A DNA stretch of 64,000 nt from the NCBI GenBank assembly GCA_964251385.1, contig CAXUJK010000006.1, positions 62,001 through 126,000 on the forward strand. Direction: 5' to 3'. The notes below the pieces were generated by a model that did not search any database, was not told the DNA's origin, and saw only the letters and a program-made list of their open reading frames with translations. This DNA is from CADCVW01 sp964251385 (lineage in GTDB: Bacteria; Pseudomonadota; Alphaproteobacteria; Sphingomonadales; Sphingomonadaceae). The position numbers and the translations under genes were made by a program. This document shows positions 16,821 to 25,647 of this stretch, in pieces. Position 1 is the stretch's first letter. Each line of letters begins with the position of its first letter.

Positions 16821-18862
16821 CGCGTCATCGCCCACGTCGCCGCCGCCGCAAGCCCGAGCAGCATGACGAACGCATAAGTATACAGGTATCCGGATTGCAG
16901 GCGGGCGGTCAGCACGTTGCCGCCGCGGACAAGCGCCGCCATCCCGTTCGGGCCGAACCGGTCGATCGTCTTCTCGTCTCCGCCGTGCCAGAACAGCCGT
17001 CCGATCGCGAACGAAGGTCGGACGAAGAGCAGCTGGTACAGCTCGTCGAAGTACCACTTGTTGAGCAGGAACGCGTAGAGGAACCGGAATTGTTCGGCCA
17101 ACCGCGTCGCCGCGTCGGTCGAGCGGATGTAGACCAGGAACGCCAATGCCACACCCGCGAGCATGGCGGCGGTCGCGGAAAGTTTTACCCACAACGGGAC
17201 GTGGTGGACTTCCTCCATCAGCGCAGCGTCGAACGCGATGCTGCCGCGCCAGAATTCCGCGCCTTCGACCGCTTCCAGGAAGGGCGTGTGGAACGCCATG
17301 CCCGCGAACAGCGCGCCGACCGACAGGAGTGCGAGCGGGACGAGCATCGTCCACGGGCTCTCGTGCGGATGGTAGCCGCCGGTGCCCGCGGCCTCGGGCC
17401 GCCGCGACTGTGCATGCTCGTCGACGGCGTCGCCGCTATGCTCCTCGGACGGGTGGTCGTGCGCGTCGTGCAGCGAATGGCGGATATGCTCGGACGCGAC
17501 CCAGCGGGGTTTGCCGAAGAAGGTCAGGAACATGAGCCGCCAGCTGTAGAAGCTCGTCAGCAACGCCGCGAACACGCCTATGGCAAAAGCGAGCCCGCCT
17601 GCGTTGCCGCCTGCCGCGAACGCGCTCTCGATAATGGCGTCCTTGGAATAGAAGCCCGCGAGCCCGAACACGCCTAGGATGCCGACGCCGGTTATAGACA
17701 ACGTTCCCGCTAGCATCGCGTAGAACGTCAGCGGGATCGATGTCCGCAGGCCTCCGTAGAAGCGCATGTCCTGTTCGTGATGCATCGCGTGGATCACCGA
17801 GCCCGCGCCCAGGAACAGCAGCGCCTTGAAGAAGGCGTGCGTGAACAGGTGGAACATCGCCGCAGAGTAGGCTCCGACGCCTGCAGCCATGAACATGTAG
17901 CCGAGTTGCGAACATGTCGAATAGGCGATGACGCGTTTGATGTCGGTCTGGACAAGCCCGACCGTAGCGGCGAACAACGCGGTCGCGGCACCGACATAGG
18001 TGACAACGGTGAGCGCGGTCTCGCTCTGTTCGAACATCGGCGACAGGCGGCACACCATGAACACGCCCGCGGTCACCATCGTCGCCGCGTGGATCAGCGC
18101 GGAGACGGGCGTCGGCCCCTCCATCGCGTCCGGCAGCCAGGTGTGCAGCCCCAACTGCGCCGACTTGCCCATCGCCCCCACGAACAGCAGCAGGCACAAT
18201 GTCGTCATGATGTCGACGCGCGCGCCCAGGAAGCCGAACGTGCCCGTCATCGCGGGAGCCGCCGCCAATATCTCGTTGATGTTGACCGTGCCGAACACCA
18301 GGAACGTGCCGAAGATACCGAGCGAAAACCCGAAGTCTCCGACGCGGTTGACGACGAATGCCTTGATCGCGGCGGCGTTGGCGGAAGGCTTGTGATACCA
18401 GAAGCCGATCAGCAGGTAGGAGGCGAGCCCCACGCCTTCCCAACCGAAGAACATCTGGACGAGGTTGTCCGCCGTGACCAGCATCAGCATCGCGAACGTG
18501 AACAAGGACAGATAGGCGAAGAAGCGCGGCTGGCTGTCGTCCTCCTCCATATACCCCCAGCTGTAAAGGTGCACGAGCGCGGAGACGGTGGTCACGACGA
18601 CGAGCATGACCGCGGTCAGGGCGTCGACCTGGAGCGCCCAGTTGACGACAAGATCGCCCGAGCGGATCCAGTCGAGCATCGGCGCGGTGTACGCCTGCTG
18701 CGTGCCCGTCAGAAAGCCGATGAAGATCGGCCAGCTGAGCGCGGCCGACGCGAACAAGGCAATGGTGGTGACGAGCTTCGCCCCCGTGTTGCCGAGCATG
18801 CGGTTACCGAAACCCGCGATGATAGCGGCGGCCAGCGGCAGCAGGACTATAAGCTGGATCAA
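16817..18862 (-). CDS. nuoL: NADH-quinone oxidoreductase subunit L
   Basis: Largest antiporter-like subunit of complex I, carrying the lateral helix that runs along the membrane arm. 681 residues; motifs FFGWEGVGLASYLLIGFWY and GKSAQLGLHTWLPDAMEGPTP are clear. At about 455-500 there is a hydrophilic insert rich in His and acidic residues (SLHDAHDHPSEEH, then GGYHPHESPW), which makes the protein some 60 residues longer than the E. coli form. Overlaps nuoK and nuoM by four bases each. Confidence 0.96.
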   Translation of the reverse strand: MIQLIVLLPLAAAIIAGFGNRMLGNTGAKLVTTIALFASAALSWPIFIGFLTGTQQAYTAPMLDWIRSGDLVVNWALQVDALTAVMLVVVTTVSALVHLYSWGYMEEDDSQPRFFAYLSLFTFAMLMLVTADNLVQMFFGWEGVGLASYLLIGFWYHKPSANAAAIKAFVVNRVGDFGFSLGIFGTFLVFGTVNINEILAAAPAMTGTFGFLGARVDIMTTLCLLLFVGAMGKSAQLGLHTWLPDAMEGPTPVSALIHAATMVTAGVFMVCRLSPMFEQSETALTVVTYVGAATALFAATVGLVQTDIKRVIAYSTCSQLGYMFMAAGVGAYSAAMFHLFTHAFFKALLFLGAGSVIHAMHHEQDMRFYGGLRTSIPLTFYAMLAGTLSITGVGILGVFGLAGFYSKDAIIESAFAAGGNAGGLAFAIGVFAALLTSFYSWRLMFLTFFGKPRWVASEHIRHSLHDAHDHPSEEHSGDAVDEHAQSRRPEAAGTGGYHPHESPWTMLVPLALLSVGALFAGMAFHTPFLEAVEGAEFWRGSIAFDAALMEEVHHVPLWVKLSATAAMLAGVALAFLVYIRSTDAATRLAEQFRFLYAFLLNKWYFDELYQLLFVRPSFAIGRLFWHGGDEKTIDRFGPNGMAALVRGGNVLTARLQSGYLYTYAFVMLLGLAAAATWAMTR

Positions 18863-19164
18863 CCCTGCATCCTGTTCACATCGTCGACGTCGATCGTCCC
18901 GCGCCCGCGAAAATAGATGACCAGGATGGCGAGCCCGATCGCCGCCTCGCCCGCCGCAACGGTGAGCACGAACATGGCGAACACCTGCCCGACCATGTCA
19001 CCGAGATAGGCGGAGAAAGCGACGAAGTTGATGTTCACCGCGAGCAGGATGAGCTCGATCGACATCAGGATGACGATGATGTTCTTGCGATTCAAGAAGA
19101 TGCCGAAAACGCCGAGCACGAACAGGACGGCACCGACCGCAAGGTAGTGGCCGAGCCCGATCAC
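18859..19164 (-). CDS. nuoK: NADH-quinone oxidoreductase subunit K
   Basis: Small membrane subunit of complex I, 101 residues with three helices. It has the conserved buried acid in VILMSIELILLAVNINFVAF and a second in AAGEAAIGLAILV. Start and stop overlap nuoJ and nuoL by four bases, showing tight coupling. Confidence 0.97.
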   Translation of the reverse strand: MIGLGHYLAVGAVLFVLGVFGIFLNRKNIIVILMSIELILLAVNINFVAFSAYLGDMVGQVFAMFVLTVAAGEAAIGLAILVIYFRGRGTIDVDDVNRMQG

Positions 19165-19772
19165 AACTCGATCCCCTCGCCCGATACGGGCTGCATGTTT
19201 CGCGTGGCCTCTTCGGGACGGCGGCGGACTTGCCGCGAGATGTTCTGCGCGCGGTCGCCGGCGCGGCGGCGGTGCGTCAGGACGATCGCGCCGATCATAG
19301 CCACCAGCAGGACCAGCCCCGCCGCCTCGAACACGTAGAGGTAGCGCGTAAACATGACTTGGCCGAGCGCCTGGATGTTTGGCACTGCGGCCTCGGTCGG
19401 CGCCCCGCGCGCGCTGATCGCGATCCCGGTACCCTCACGAGCGAAAACGGCGAACCCGATCTCGGCGAGCAGCACGACCGCAAGCACGACGAACGCCGGC
19501 CAGTAGCGCGACACACCCGCGCGGAATGCCGCGAAATCGATGTCGAGCATCATCACCACGAACAGGAACAGCACCGCGACCGCGCCGACATAGACGATGA
19601 CGAGCAGCATCGCGATGAACTCGGCTCCAAGGATGAGCATGAGGCCGGCGGCGTTGAAGAAGGCGAGGATCAGCCAGAGGACGGAGTGGACCGGGTTGCG
19701 CGACAGCACGGTCAGCGCGCCGCTGGTGATGACCAGCGTCGCGAACAGATAAAAGGCAGCGGCTTGGATCAA
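19161..19772 (-). CDS. nuoJ: NADH-quinone oxidoreductase subunit J
   Basis: Membrane subunit of complex I, 203 residues with five helices; its third helix (VIVYVGAVAVLFLFVVMMLD) takes part in coupling quinone reduction to pumping. A basic, cytoplasmic tail (AGDRAQNISRQVRRRPEEATR) follows the last helix. The gene begins after a 70-base gap behind nuoI, the only sizeable gap in the nuoH-N part; nothing recognisable was seen in that gap. Confidence 0.95.
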   Translation of the reverse strand: MIQAAAFYLFATLVITSGALTVLSRNPVHSVLWLILAFFNAAGLMLILGAEFIAMLLVIVYVGAVAVLFLFVVMMLDIDFAAFRAGVSRYWPAFVVLAVVLLAEIGFAVFAREGTGIAISARGAPTEAAVPNIQALGQVMFTRYLYVFEAAGLVLLVAMIGAIVLTHRRRAGDRAQNISRQVRRRPEEATRNMQPVSGEGIEL

Positions 19773-19842
19773 GCTGTGACTCGGCGCTCGGTGGTCCGCC
19801 AGCGGGGGCCGGATGGACAGTCAGAAGGAAGTGACGAAGCCC

Positions 19843-20328
19843 CTAACGGTAGGCCGCATCGGCGGCAAGGTTCGCCGCGAGAGTGCGCTCCCACTTGTCG
19901 CCATTCGCGAGCAGCTTGGCCTTGTCGTAGAGCAACTCCTCGCGCGTCTCAGTCGAATATTCAAAGTTGGGCCCCTCGACGATTGCATCAACCGGGCACG
20001 ATTCCTGGCACAATCCGCAGAATATGCACTTGGTCATATCGATGTCGTAGCGCGTCGTCCGCCGCGACCCATCCTCGCGCGGCTCGGCCTCGATCGTGAT
20101 CGCCAGCGCCGGACACACGGCCTCGCACAACTTGCACGCGATGCAGCGCTCCTCGCCGTTCGGATAACGCCGCAACGCGTGCTCGCCACGGAACCGGGGG
20201 CCGAGCGGGTTCTTCTCGTGCGGGTAGTTGAGCGTCACCTTCGGCTTGAAGAAGTAGCGCAGCGTCAGGATGTGGGCGCGTACGAACTCCCACAGCGTAA
20301 AGGTCTTCAGGATGTGCGCGAGGCTCAT
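19843..20328 (-). CDS. nuoI: NADH-quinone oxidoreductase subunit I
   Basis: Carries the two [4Fe-4S] clusters N6a and N6b that lead electrons towards N2. 161 residues with two ferredoxin motifs, CIACKLCEAVCP and CIFCGLCQESCP. ATG 20328 overlaps the nuoH stop (ATGA); the longer frame to 20592 lies in nuoH. About 160 residues is the normal size in alphaproteobacteria. Confidence 0.97.
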   Translation of the reverse strand: MSLAHILKTFTLWEFVRAHILTLRYFFKPKVTLNYPHEKNPLGPRFRGEHALRRYPNGEERCIACKLCEAVCPALAITIEAEPREDGSRRTTRYDIDMTKCIFCGLCQESCPVDAIVEGPNFEYSTETREELLYDKAKLLANGDKWERTLAANLAADAAYR

Positions 20329-21371
20329 CCGAGCGCTCCGTAGCGAAAAATCATGAGGTAACCCGAGATGAGGAAGACCCAGAACAGTGAGATCGGCAGG
20401 AATACTTTCCACCCGAGCCGCATCAACTGGTCGTAGCGATAACGCGGGACGGTCGCCTTGACCCATCCGAAGATAAAGAAAAACAAAAGGATTTTGGCGA
20501 ACAGCCAGAAGATGCCGGGAATGACGTAGAGAGGAGCCCAGTCGATCGGAGGCAGCCAGCCTCCCCAGAACAGGATCGCGTTGAGCGCGCACATCAAGAG
20601 GACGTTGCCGTACTCGCCGAGCCAGAACAGCGCGAAGCTCATCGATGAATACTCGGTCTGGTGCCCGGCCACGAGCTCGGACTCCGCTTCGGTCAGATCG
20701 AAAGGCGCGCGCGCCGTCTCCGCCATCGACGAGATGAGGAAGATGACCGCCATCGGGAAGAGAAGCGGGTTGAAGCCGTAGCCGTTGGTGATCCAGGCGT
20801 GGCGCTGCTGCTCCATGACGATCGTCGAGAGGTTGAAGGACTCAGTCCACAACACGATGCTGATCAGGACGAACCCGATCGAGATCTCGTACGAAACCAT
20901 CTGCGCCGCGGCACGAAGCGCGGAGAAGAACGGATATTTCGAATTGGACGCCCAGCCCGCGATGATGATGCCGTAGACGCCGAGCGACGACGTTGCGAGC
21001 AAGTACAACAGGCCGACGTTGATGTCGGCGAGGACCATGCCCGAACCGAACGGGATCACCGCCCAGCCGATCAGCGCGACGGTAAAGGTCAGGATCGGCG
21101 CGAGGATGAACAGCCCGCGATTCGCGGATGACGGGATGATCGTCTCTTTCAGGAAGACCTTCAGGCCGTCGGCGAAGCTCTGCAGTAAGCCGAACGGCCC
21201 TACAACGTTGGGACCGCGCCGCAGCGCCATCGCCGCCCAGATCTTGCGTTCGGCATAGATGATCATCGCCACCGACAGCATCAGCGGCAGCGCAATCAGA
21301 AGGATCAGCAACAGGTTGGCGGTGAACCAGCCTGGTCCGTAACCCAGTTGCGATTGGAACCAGGCGGTCAT
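20325..21371 (-). CDS. nuoH: NADH-quinone oxidoreductase subunit H
   Basis: Membrane subunit that forms part of the quinone chamber at the junction of the two complex I arms. 348 residues and eight helices; AERKIWAAMALRRGPNVVGPFGLLQSFADG and the acidic loop RAPFDLTEAESELVAGHQTEYS are diagnostic. ATG 21371 is preceded by GGAAG at a fair distance. It follows a 121-base gap that contains a repeat fragment, so the gap may separate expression of the peripheral and membrane arms. Confidence 0.96.
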   Translation of the reverse strand: MTAWFQSQLGYGPGWFTANLLLILLIALPLMLSVAMIIYAERKIWAAMALRRGPNVVGPFGLLQSFADGLKVFLKETIIPSSANRGLFILAPILTFTVALIGWAVIPFGSGMVLADINVGLLYLLATSSLGVYGIIIAGWASNSKYPFFSALRAAAQMVSYEISIGFVLISIVLWTESFNLSTIVMEQQRHAWITNGYGFNPLLFPMAVIFLISSMAETARAPFDLTEAESELVAGHQTEYSSMSFALFWLGEYGNVLLMCALNAILFWGGWLPPIDWAPLYVIPGIFWLFAKILLFFFIFGWVKATVPRYRYDQLMRLGWKVFLPISLFWVFLISGYLMIFRYGALG

Positions 21372-21392
21372 CGGTAATCTTCCGCAAACAAG

Positions 21393-21436
21393 GTTTCGTT
21401 CCCCCCGAGTGGAAATGAGGGGCGCGCAAACGCGCC
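21393..21436. repeat. Partial copy of the 30269 palindromic repeat
   Basis: The sequence here repeats one arm and the loop of the perfect palindrome at 30269-30338 with a few changes: both contain CGAGTG, AAA, GAGGGGCG and GCAAACGC in the same order. A small palindrome GGCGCG-caaa-CGCGCC remains at 21421-21436. It lies in the nuoG-nuoH gap, inside the nuo transcript. Confidence 0.6.
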
Positions 21437-21492
21437 GAAAGCGACCGTCTCTTTGAACCGAGATGACCAATTTCGGCCAAGGACATGTGGAT

Positions 21493-23499
21493 TCACTCCG
21501 CGGCCTCCAGCATCGGCTCGCCGTGCAGGATTTCCGCGGAGCATCGCCGCATCGTCGGGCTCGCGCGCGCGATCGCGTTGGTGAGGTAGAAGTCGTCGAT
21601 CGGGTACGTGACTGGCCCGGACGCGCCCGTCGGCAACGACGGCGGAGACCAGGGCAGATGGAGCAAAGCCTCGTGCGCCAGTTCCGGCACTTCGGTGATC
21701 ATGCGCTGACGCAAGCCCTCGAAGCTGTCGAACGGCAAGGCGAGACCCATAGCAGCCGAGAGAGCACGCAGCACCGCCCAGTCTTCGCGCGCATCGCCGG
21801 GCGGGAACACCGCACGTTCGCTGCGCTGCACGCGGCCTTCGATATTGACGTAGGTCCCCCGCTTCTCGCTGTACGCGGCCGACGGCAGGATGATGTCCGC
21901 GGCGGCCGCGCCCTTGTCGCCGTGATGGCCGACGAACACCTTGAAGCTACCGGCGAACGCGGAGAAATCGACCTCGTCCGCACCCAGGAAGAAGACGAGC
22001 TTGGGCGATGTTGCCGCGATCGATGCGATCCCGCCGGGATGCGCGAAGCCGAGCATCAGCCCACCCATCCGGCTGGCCGCCATGTGCAGGACGTTGAACC
22101 CGTTCCAGTCGTCCCGCACCAGGTTGAACGCCGCCGCGAACGCCAACGCGGCCCCGTGCGCGCCCGCGACCTTGAGGGCGCCGCCACCGATAACTACAGC
22201 AGGCCTCCTGGCGCCTTGGAACAGCGCACGTACTTCGCCAGGCAAGTCGCCAAGCAGGCCGAGATCGTCGCCGAGCCAAGTGACCGGGTACGTCAGATCG
22301 ACGCACGGTCCGATCGCGAACACATTCGCCCCGCGCTTGACCGCCTTGCGGATGCGCGTGTTGACGAGCGTGGCTTCCCAACGCGGGTTGGTGCCGACAA
22401 GCAAGATTGCGTCCGCGGTCTCGATTCCGGCGATCGTCGAGTTGAACCCGACCGCGCCCAGGTTCGACGTGTCATATGCCAGCCCAGTCTGGCGTCCCTC
22501 GAGCAAATCAGACCCCATCCCCCTCAACAGCAGCTTGGCCGCGTACATCGTCTCGCAATCGACCAGGTCGCCCGCGATCGCCGCCACGCTGCTGCCCGCC
22601 CGCACGTCGGCGATCGCGTTGAACGCCTCGTTCCAGGTCGCAGGGGTCAACGTGCCGCCCCGCCGCATCCACACGCGATCGAGCCGGTTGCGCACAAGTC
22701 CGTCGACATGATGCCGCGTCTTGTCGTGCGCCCACTCCTCATTCACGTCGTCGTTGATCCGCGGCAGCGCGCGCAGAACTTGCCGCCCGCGAGAGTCCAG
22801 CCGGATGTTCGTGCCGACCCCGTCCATGACGTCGATCGCAGGGTGCTTCTTCAGTTCCCATGGACGTGCCTCGAAGCTGTATGGCTTGGACAGCAGCGCA
22901 CCCACAGGGCACAGATCGACGACGTTGCCCGACAATTCGCTCGTCGCGGCCTTTTCCAGGTACGTCGTGATCTGCGCGTTCTCGCCGCGGAACAGCATGC
23001 CGATTTCCTCGACGCCCGCGACTTCCTCGGCAAAACGGACGCAGCGCGTACACTGGATGCACCGGTTCATCGACGTCTTGACGATCGGACCCATGTGCTT
23101 GTCCGTCACCGCGCGCTTGTTCTCGGTAAAGCGGGTGTGGCCGCGACCGTAGGCCAGGCTCTGGTCCTGCAGGTCGCATTCGCCGCCCTGATCGCAGATC
23201 GGGCAGTCGAGCGGGTGGTTAATGAGCAGGAACTCCATCACCCCCTCGCGCGCCTTCTTCACCATGGCCGTATCGGTGCGGATCGCCTGCCCCTCGGCGG
23301 CGGGCAACGCGCACGACGCCTGCGGCTTGGGCGGCCCGGGCGCGACTTCGACCAAACACATCCGGCAATTGCCCGCGATGGTCAGGCGCTCGTGATAGCA
23401 GAAGCGCGGAATTTCCTTTCCCGCAAGCTCACAAGCCTGCAGCACGGTCGCGCCCGCGGGAACCTCGATCTCGACGCCGTCGACGGTGACTTTAGGCAT
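21493..23499 (-). CDS. nuoG: NADH-quinone oxidoreductase subunit G
   Basis: Largest peripheral subunit of complex I, 668 residues. The N-terminal 2Fe-2S domain (RFCYHERLTIAGNCRMCLVEV), the His-Cys cluster site (HPLDCPICDQGGECDLQ) and a ferredoxin motif (CIQCTRCVRFAEE, later DLCPVGAL) are all present, followed by a molybdopterin-oxidoreductase-like domain that is structural only. Shorter than E. coli NuoG, as usual in alphaproteobacteria. ATG 23499 shares one base with the stop of the preceding unknown gene (TAATG). Confidence 0.96.
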   Translation of the reverse strand: MPKVTVDGVEIEVPAGATVLQACELAGKEIPRFCYHERLTIAGNCRMCLVEVAPGPPKPQASCALPAAEGQAIRTDTAMVKKAREGVMEFLLINHPLDCPICDQGGECDLQDQSLAYGRGHTRFTENKRAVTDKHMGPIVKTSMNRCIQCTRCVRFAEEVAGVEEIGMLFRGENAQITTYLEKAATSELSGNVVDLCPVGALLSKPYSFEARPWELKKHPAIDVMDGVGTNIRLDSRGRQVLRALPRINDDVNEEWAHDKTRHHVDGLVRNRLDRVWMRRGGTLTPATWNEAFNAIADVRAGSSVAAIAGDLVDCETMYAAKLLLRGMGSDLLEGRQTGLAYDTSNLGAVGFNSTIAGIETADAILLVGTNPRWEATLVNTRIRKAVKRGANVFAIGPCVDLTYPVTWLGDDLGLLGDLPGEVRALFQGARRPAVVIGGGALKVAGAHGAALAFAAAFNLVRDDWNGFNVLHMAASRMGGLMLGFAHPGGIASIAATSPKLVFFLGADEVDFSAFAGSFKVFVGHHGDKGAAAADIILPSAAYSEKRGTYVNIEGRVQRSERAVFPPGDAREDWAVLRALSAAMGLALPFDSFEGLRQRMITEVPELAHEALLHLPWSPPSLPTGASGPVTYPIDDFYLTNAIARASPTMRRCSAEILHGEPMLEAAE

Positions 23500-24221
23500 T
23501 ATGGGGACGGCTCCGTACCCGGTCTCGCGGTCGCCATCGCCAACCGGTAGTAATTGATCGCGACGGTCCCGCGCATGGTCACCTTGCTGAATTTCACCGT
23601 GCCTTCGGGCATGCAGGCCGCGAACGTCGATCTCAGATCGTTGATGCGGCTGGTCTCCTCCGGCGTTTCGGGCGGGGTCAGGATCCAGAACCGCGACTTC
23701 TCCGGTTCTTGCCGAACGACGCATTCCCCGTAACGGGAGAGCCAGCCCACGGCCCATTGCTTGTCGAAGCCTTCCTGCAACTGACTTCTTTTGCGCTTGC
23801 TCTTCGTTACGGCCAACGCGGCATCAAGTTCGGCGCGGACAGGGTAAGGAAGATGCGCCAGCGGCAGCCGATCAGCAAATCCACTCACTCCGCGCGTGAC
23901 GAACGTGTTGTTCACAAGGGCGTCCGCCAAAGCATGACGATAAATATCGCCGCCAAACGTCAACTGGACCTCGCCCCCGGTTCGCACCAAACACTCGCTA
24001 CTGATAAGCTGAGGATACTGCCGCAGTATGATACTGTTGCCCGCGTTCGAAACGATCGCTTCGGAGGCTCGGTCACGATGTGATTTCACGACACATTGCG
24101 CATAGTCGAACATGAGCTTGCGGGTTTGCGCCGTCTCCTTTTCAGGCGGTGCGCCCGACACCTGAGATGACGAGAACATCGATGCCAACGTCAACCCGGC
24201 TATCTTGAGCCTGCTATTCAC
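23499..24221 (-). CDS. Hypothetical secreted protein embedded in the nuo operon
   Basis: Not recognised. A GTG at 24221 overlaps the nuoF stop (GTGA) and the TAA overlaps the nuoG ATG, so the gene is locked between the two. The 240-residue product starts NSRLKIAGLTLASMFSSSQVSGA, a probable signal peptide, which would place it in the periplasm, away from the peripheral arm encoded on either side. The mature part has scattered cysteines (YAQCVVKSHRD, SSECLVRTGG, YGECVVRQEP, AACMPEG) that may form disulfides. The frame continues upstream to 25316 only as a shadow of nuoF. Confidence 0.72.
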   Translation of the reverse strand: MNSRLKIAGLTLASMFSSSQVSGAPPEKETAQTRKLMFDYAQCVVKSHRDRASEAIVSNAGNSIILRQYPQLISSECLVRTGGEVQLTFGGDIYRHALADALVNNTFVTRGVSGFADRLPLAHLPYPVRAELDAALAVTKSKRKRSQLQEGFDKQWAVGWLSRYGECVVRQEPEKSRFWILTPPETPEETSRINDLRSTFAACMPEGTVKFSKVTMRGTVAINYYRLAMATARPGTEPSP

Positions 24222-25510
24222 TCCGCCGCCTCCAGCATCGGCTTCTGCCGCTCGAATATCCTCCGTTCCACCTCCGGGCGAAAGTGCCGCATCAACCCTT
24301 GGATCGGCCACGCCGCCGCGTCGCCCAGTGCGCAGATAGTGTGGCCTTCGATCTGCTTGGTGACGTCGAGCAGCTTGTCGATCTCGCCGACCTCCGCGTC
24401 GCCGGTGCGCAGGCGCTCCATGACGCGCCACATCCAGCCGGTGCCCTCGCGGCAGGGCGTGCACTGGCCGCAGCTCTCGTGCTTGTAGAAGTAGGACAGG
24501 CGAGCGATCGCGCGGACGATGTCGGTGGACTTGTCCATGACGATGATCGCCGCGGTGCCCAGGCCGGACTTCAGGTTCTTCAATGCGTCGAAGTCCATCG
24601 GGCAATCGATGATCTCGTGCGCGGGGACGAGCGGTACGGACGAGCCGCCGGGGATGACCGCGAGCAGATTGTCCCAGCCGCCGCGGATGCCCCCGCAATG
24701 CTTCTCGATCAGCTCGCGGAACGGGATGCTCATCGCTTCCTCGACGACGCACGGCTTTTCGACGTGGCCGCTGATCTGGAAGAGTTTGGTGCCTTCGTTC
24801 TTGGGCGTGCCGATGCCTGCGAACCAGGGCGCGCCGCGGCGGAGGATCGTCGGGACGACGGCGATGCTCTCGACGTTGTTGACCGTGGTCGGACAGCCGT
24901 AGAGCCCCGCCCCTGCCGGAAACGGGGGCTTGAGGCGCGGCAGGCCCTTCTTGCCTTCCAGGCTTTCGAGCATCGCGGTTTCCTCGCCGCAGATGTACGC
25001 GCCCGCGCCACGATGGACGAACAGGTCGAAATGGTAGCCGGACTTGGCCGCGTTCTTGCCCAGCAGCCCGGCCTCGTATGCCTCGGCGACGGCGGCGAAC
25101 AGGACTTCGGCCTCGCGGATATACTCGCCGCGTATGTAGATGTAGCAGGCGCGCGCGCGCATCGCGTAGCCCGCGATCAACGCGCCTTCGATCAGCTTGT
25201 GTGGATCGTGGCGGATGATCTCGCGGTCCTTGCACGACCCGGGTTCGGACTCGTCGGCGTTGATGACGAGGAAGTTGGGACGCCCCTCCGTGGGTTCCTT
25301 GGGCATGAAGCCCCACTTCGTCCCCGTCGGGAACCCCGCCCCGCCCCGCCCGCGCAGGCCCGACGCCTTGATCTCCTCGATGATCGCATCCTGCCCGCGC
25401 GCCATCAGACCCTTGGTGTCGTCATAGTCGCCACGAGCCATTGCGGCCTTGAGCTGCCAGGGCTGGTAGCCGTACAGGTTGGTGAAGATGCGGTCCTTGT
25501 TGGCGAGCAT
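24218..25510 (-). CDS. nuoF: NADH-quinone oxidoreductase subunit F
   Basis: Binds NADH and FMN and passes electrons to cluster N3. 430 residues; the FMN/NADH loop GLRGRGGAGFPTGTKWGFMP is near 50-70 and the N3 site reads ESCGQCTPCREGTGW near 350. ATG 25510 shares one base with the stop of the 45-codon gene upstream, and the stop overlaps the secreted unknown gene. Confidence 0.97.
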   Translation of the reverse strand: MLANKDRIFTNLYGYQPWQLKAAMARGDYDDTKGLMARGQDAIIEEIKASGLRGRGGAGFPTGTKWGFMPKEPTEGRPNFLVINADESEPGSCKDREIIRHDPHKLIEGALIAGYAMRARACYIYIRGEYIREAEVLFAAVAEAYEAGLLGKNAAKSGYHFDLFVHRGAGAYICGEETAMLESLEGKKGLPRLKPPFPAGAGLYGCPTTVNNVESIAVVPTILRRGAPWFAGIGTPKNEGTKLFQISGHVEKPCVVEEAMSIPFRELIEKHCGGIRGGWDNLLAVIPGGSSVPLVPAHEIIDCPMDFDALKNLKSGLGTAAIIVMDKSTDIVRAIARLSYFYKHESCGQCTPCREGTGWMWRVMERLRTGDAEVGEIDKLLDVTKQIEGHTICALGDAAAWPIQGLMRHFRPEVERRIFERQKPMLEAAE

Positions 25511-25647
25511 CAGCCCATTCCGAAGTAGAGAAAGGCGACGATCGCAACGACGATGGCAAGCCCGACGAGCTTGACGATGCCCTTTAGCACCTTGAGCACG
25601 ACGACGAGAGCCACGAGCCCGACCGCGATGGGAATGAACTGTTCCAT
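25510..25647 (-). CDS. Tiny hydrophobic protein between nuoE and nuoF
   Basis: A 45-residue frame with one long or two short membrane helices (PIAVGLVALVVVLKVLKG then LVGLAIVVAIVAFLYFGMG). Its ATG overlaps the nuoE stop (TGATG at 25649-25645) and its TGA overlaps the nuoF ATG, the same coupling used by the neighbouring real genes. No family recognised. The strict coupling and lack of any spare base argue that it is translated; its role is unknown. Confidence 0.6.
   Translation of the reverse strand: MEQFIPIAVGLVALVVVLKVLKGIVKLVGLAIVVAIVAFLYFGMG

Noticed and set aside
15288..17354. Apparent 688-residue NuoM with a long N-terminal extension
   Set aside because: The extension lies in nuoL read in another frame; the ATG at 16820 with ATGA overlap is the proper start.
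21463..23550. 695-codon open frame on the plus strand
   Set aside because: Exact antisense of nuoG, whose Fe-S motifs are intact; shadow due to high GC.
23499..25316. 605-residue frame covering nuoF antisense-like reading plus the secreted protein
   Set aside because: The first 365 codons are nuoF in another frame; only the part after the GTG at 24221 reads as a real protein.
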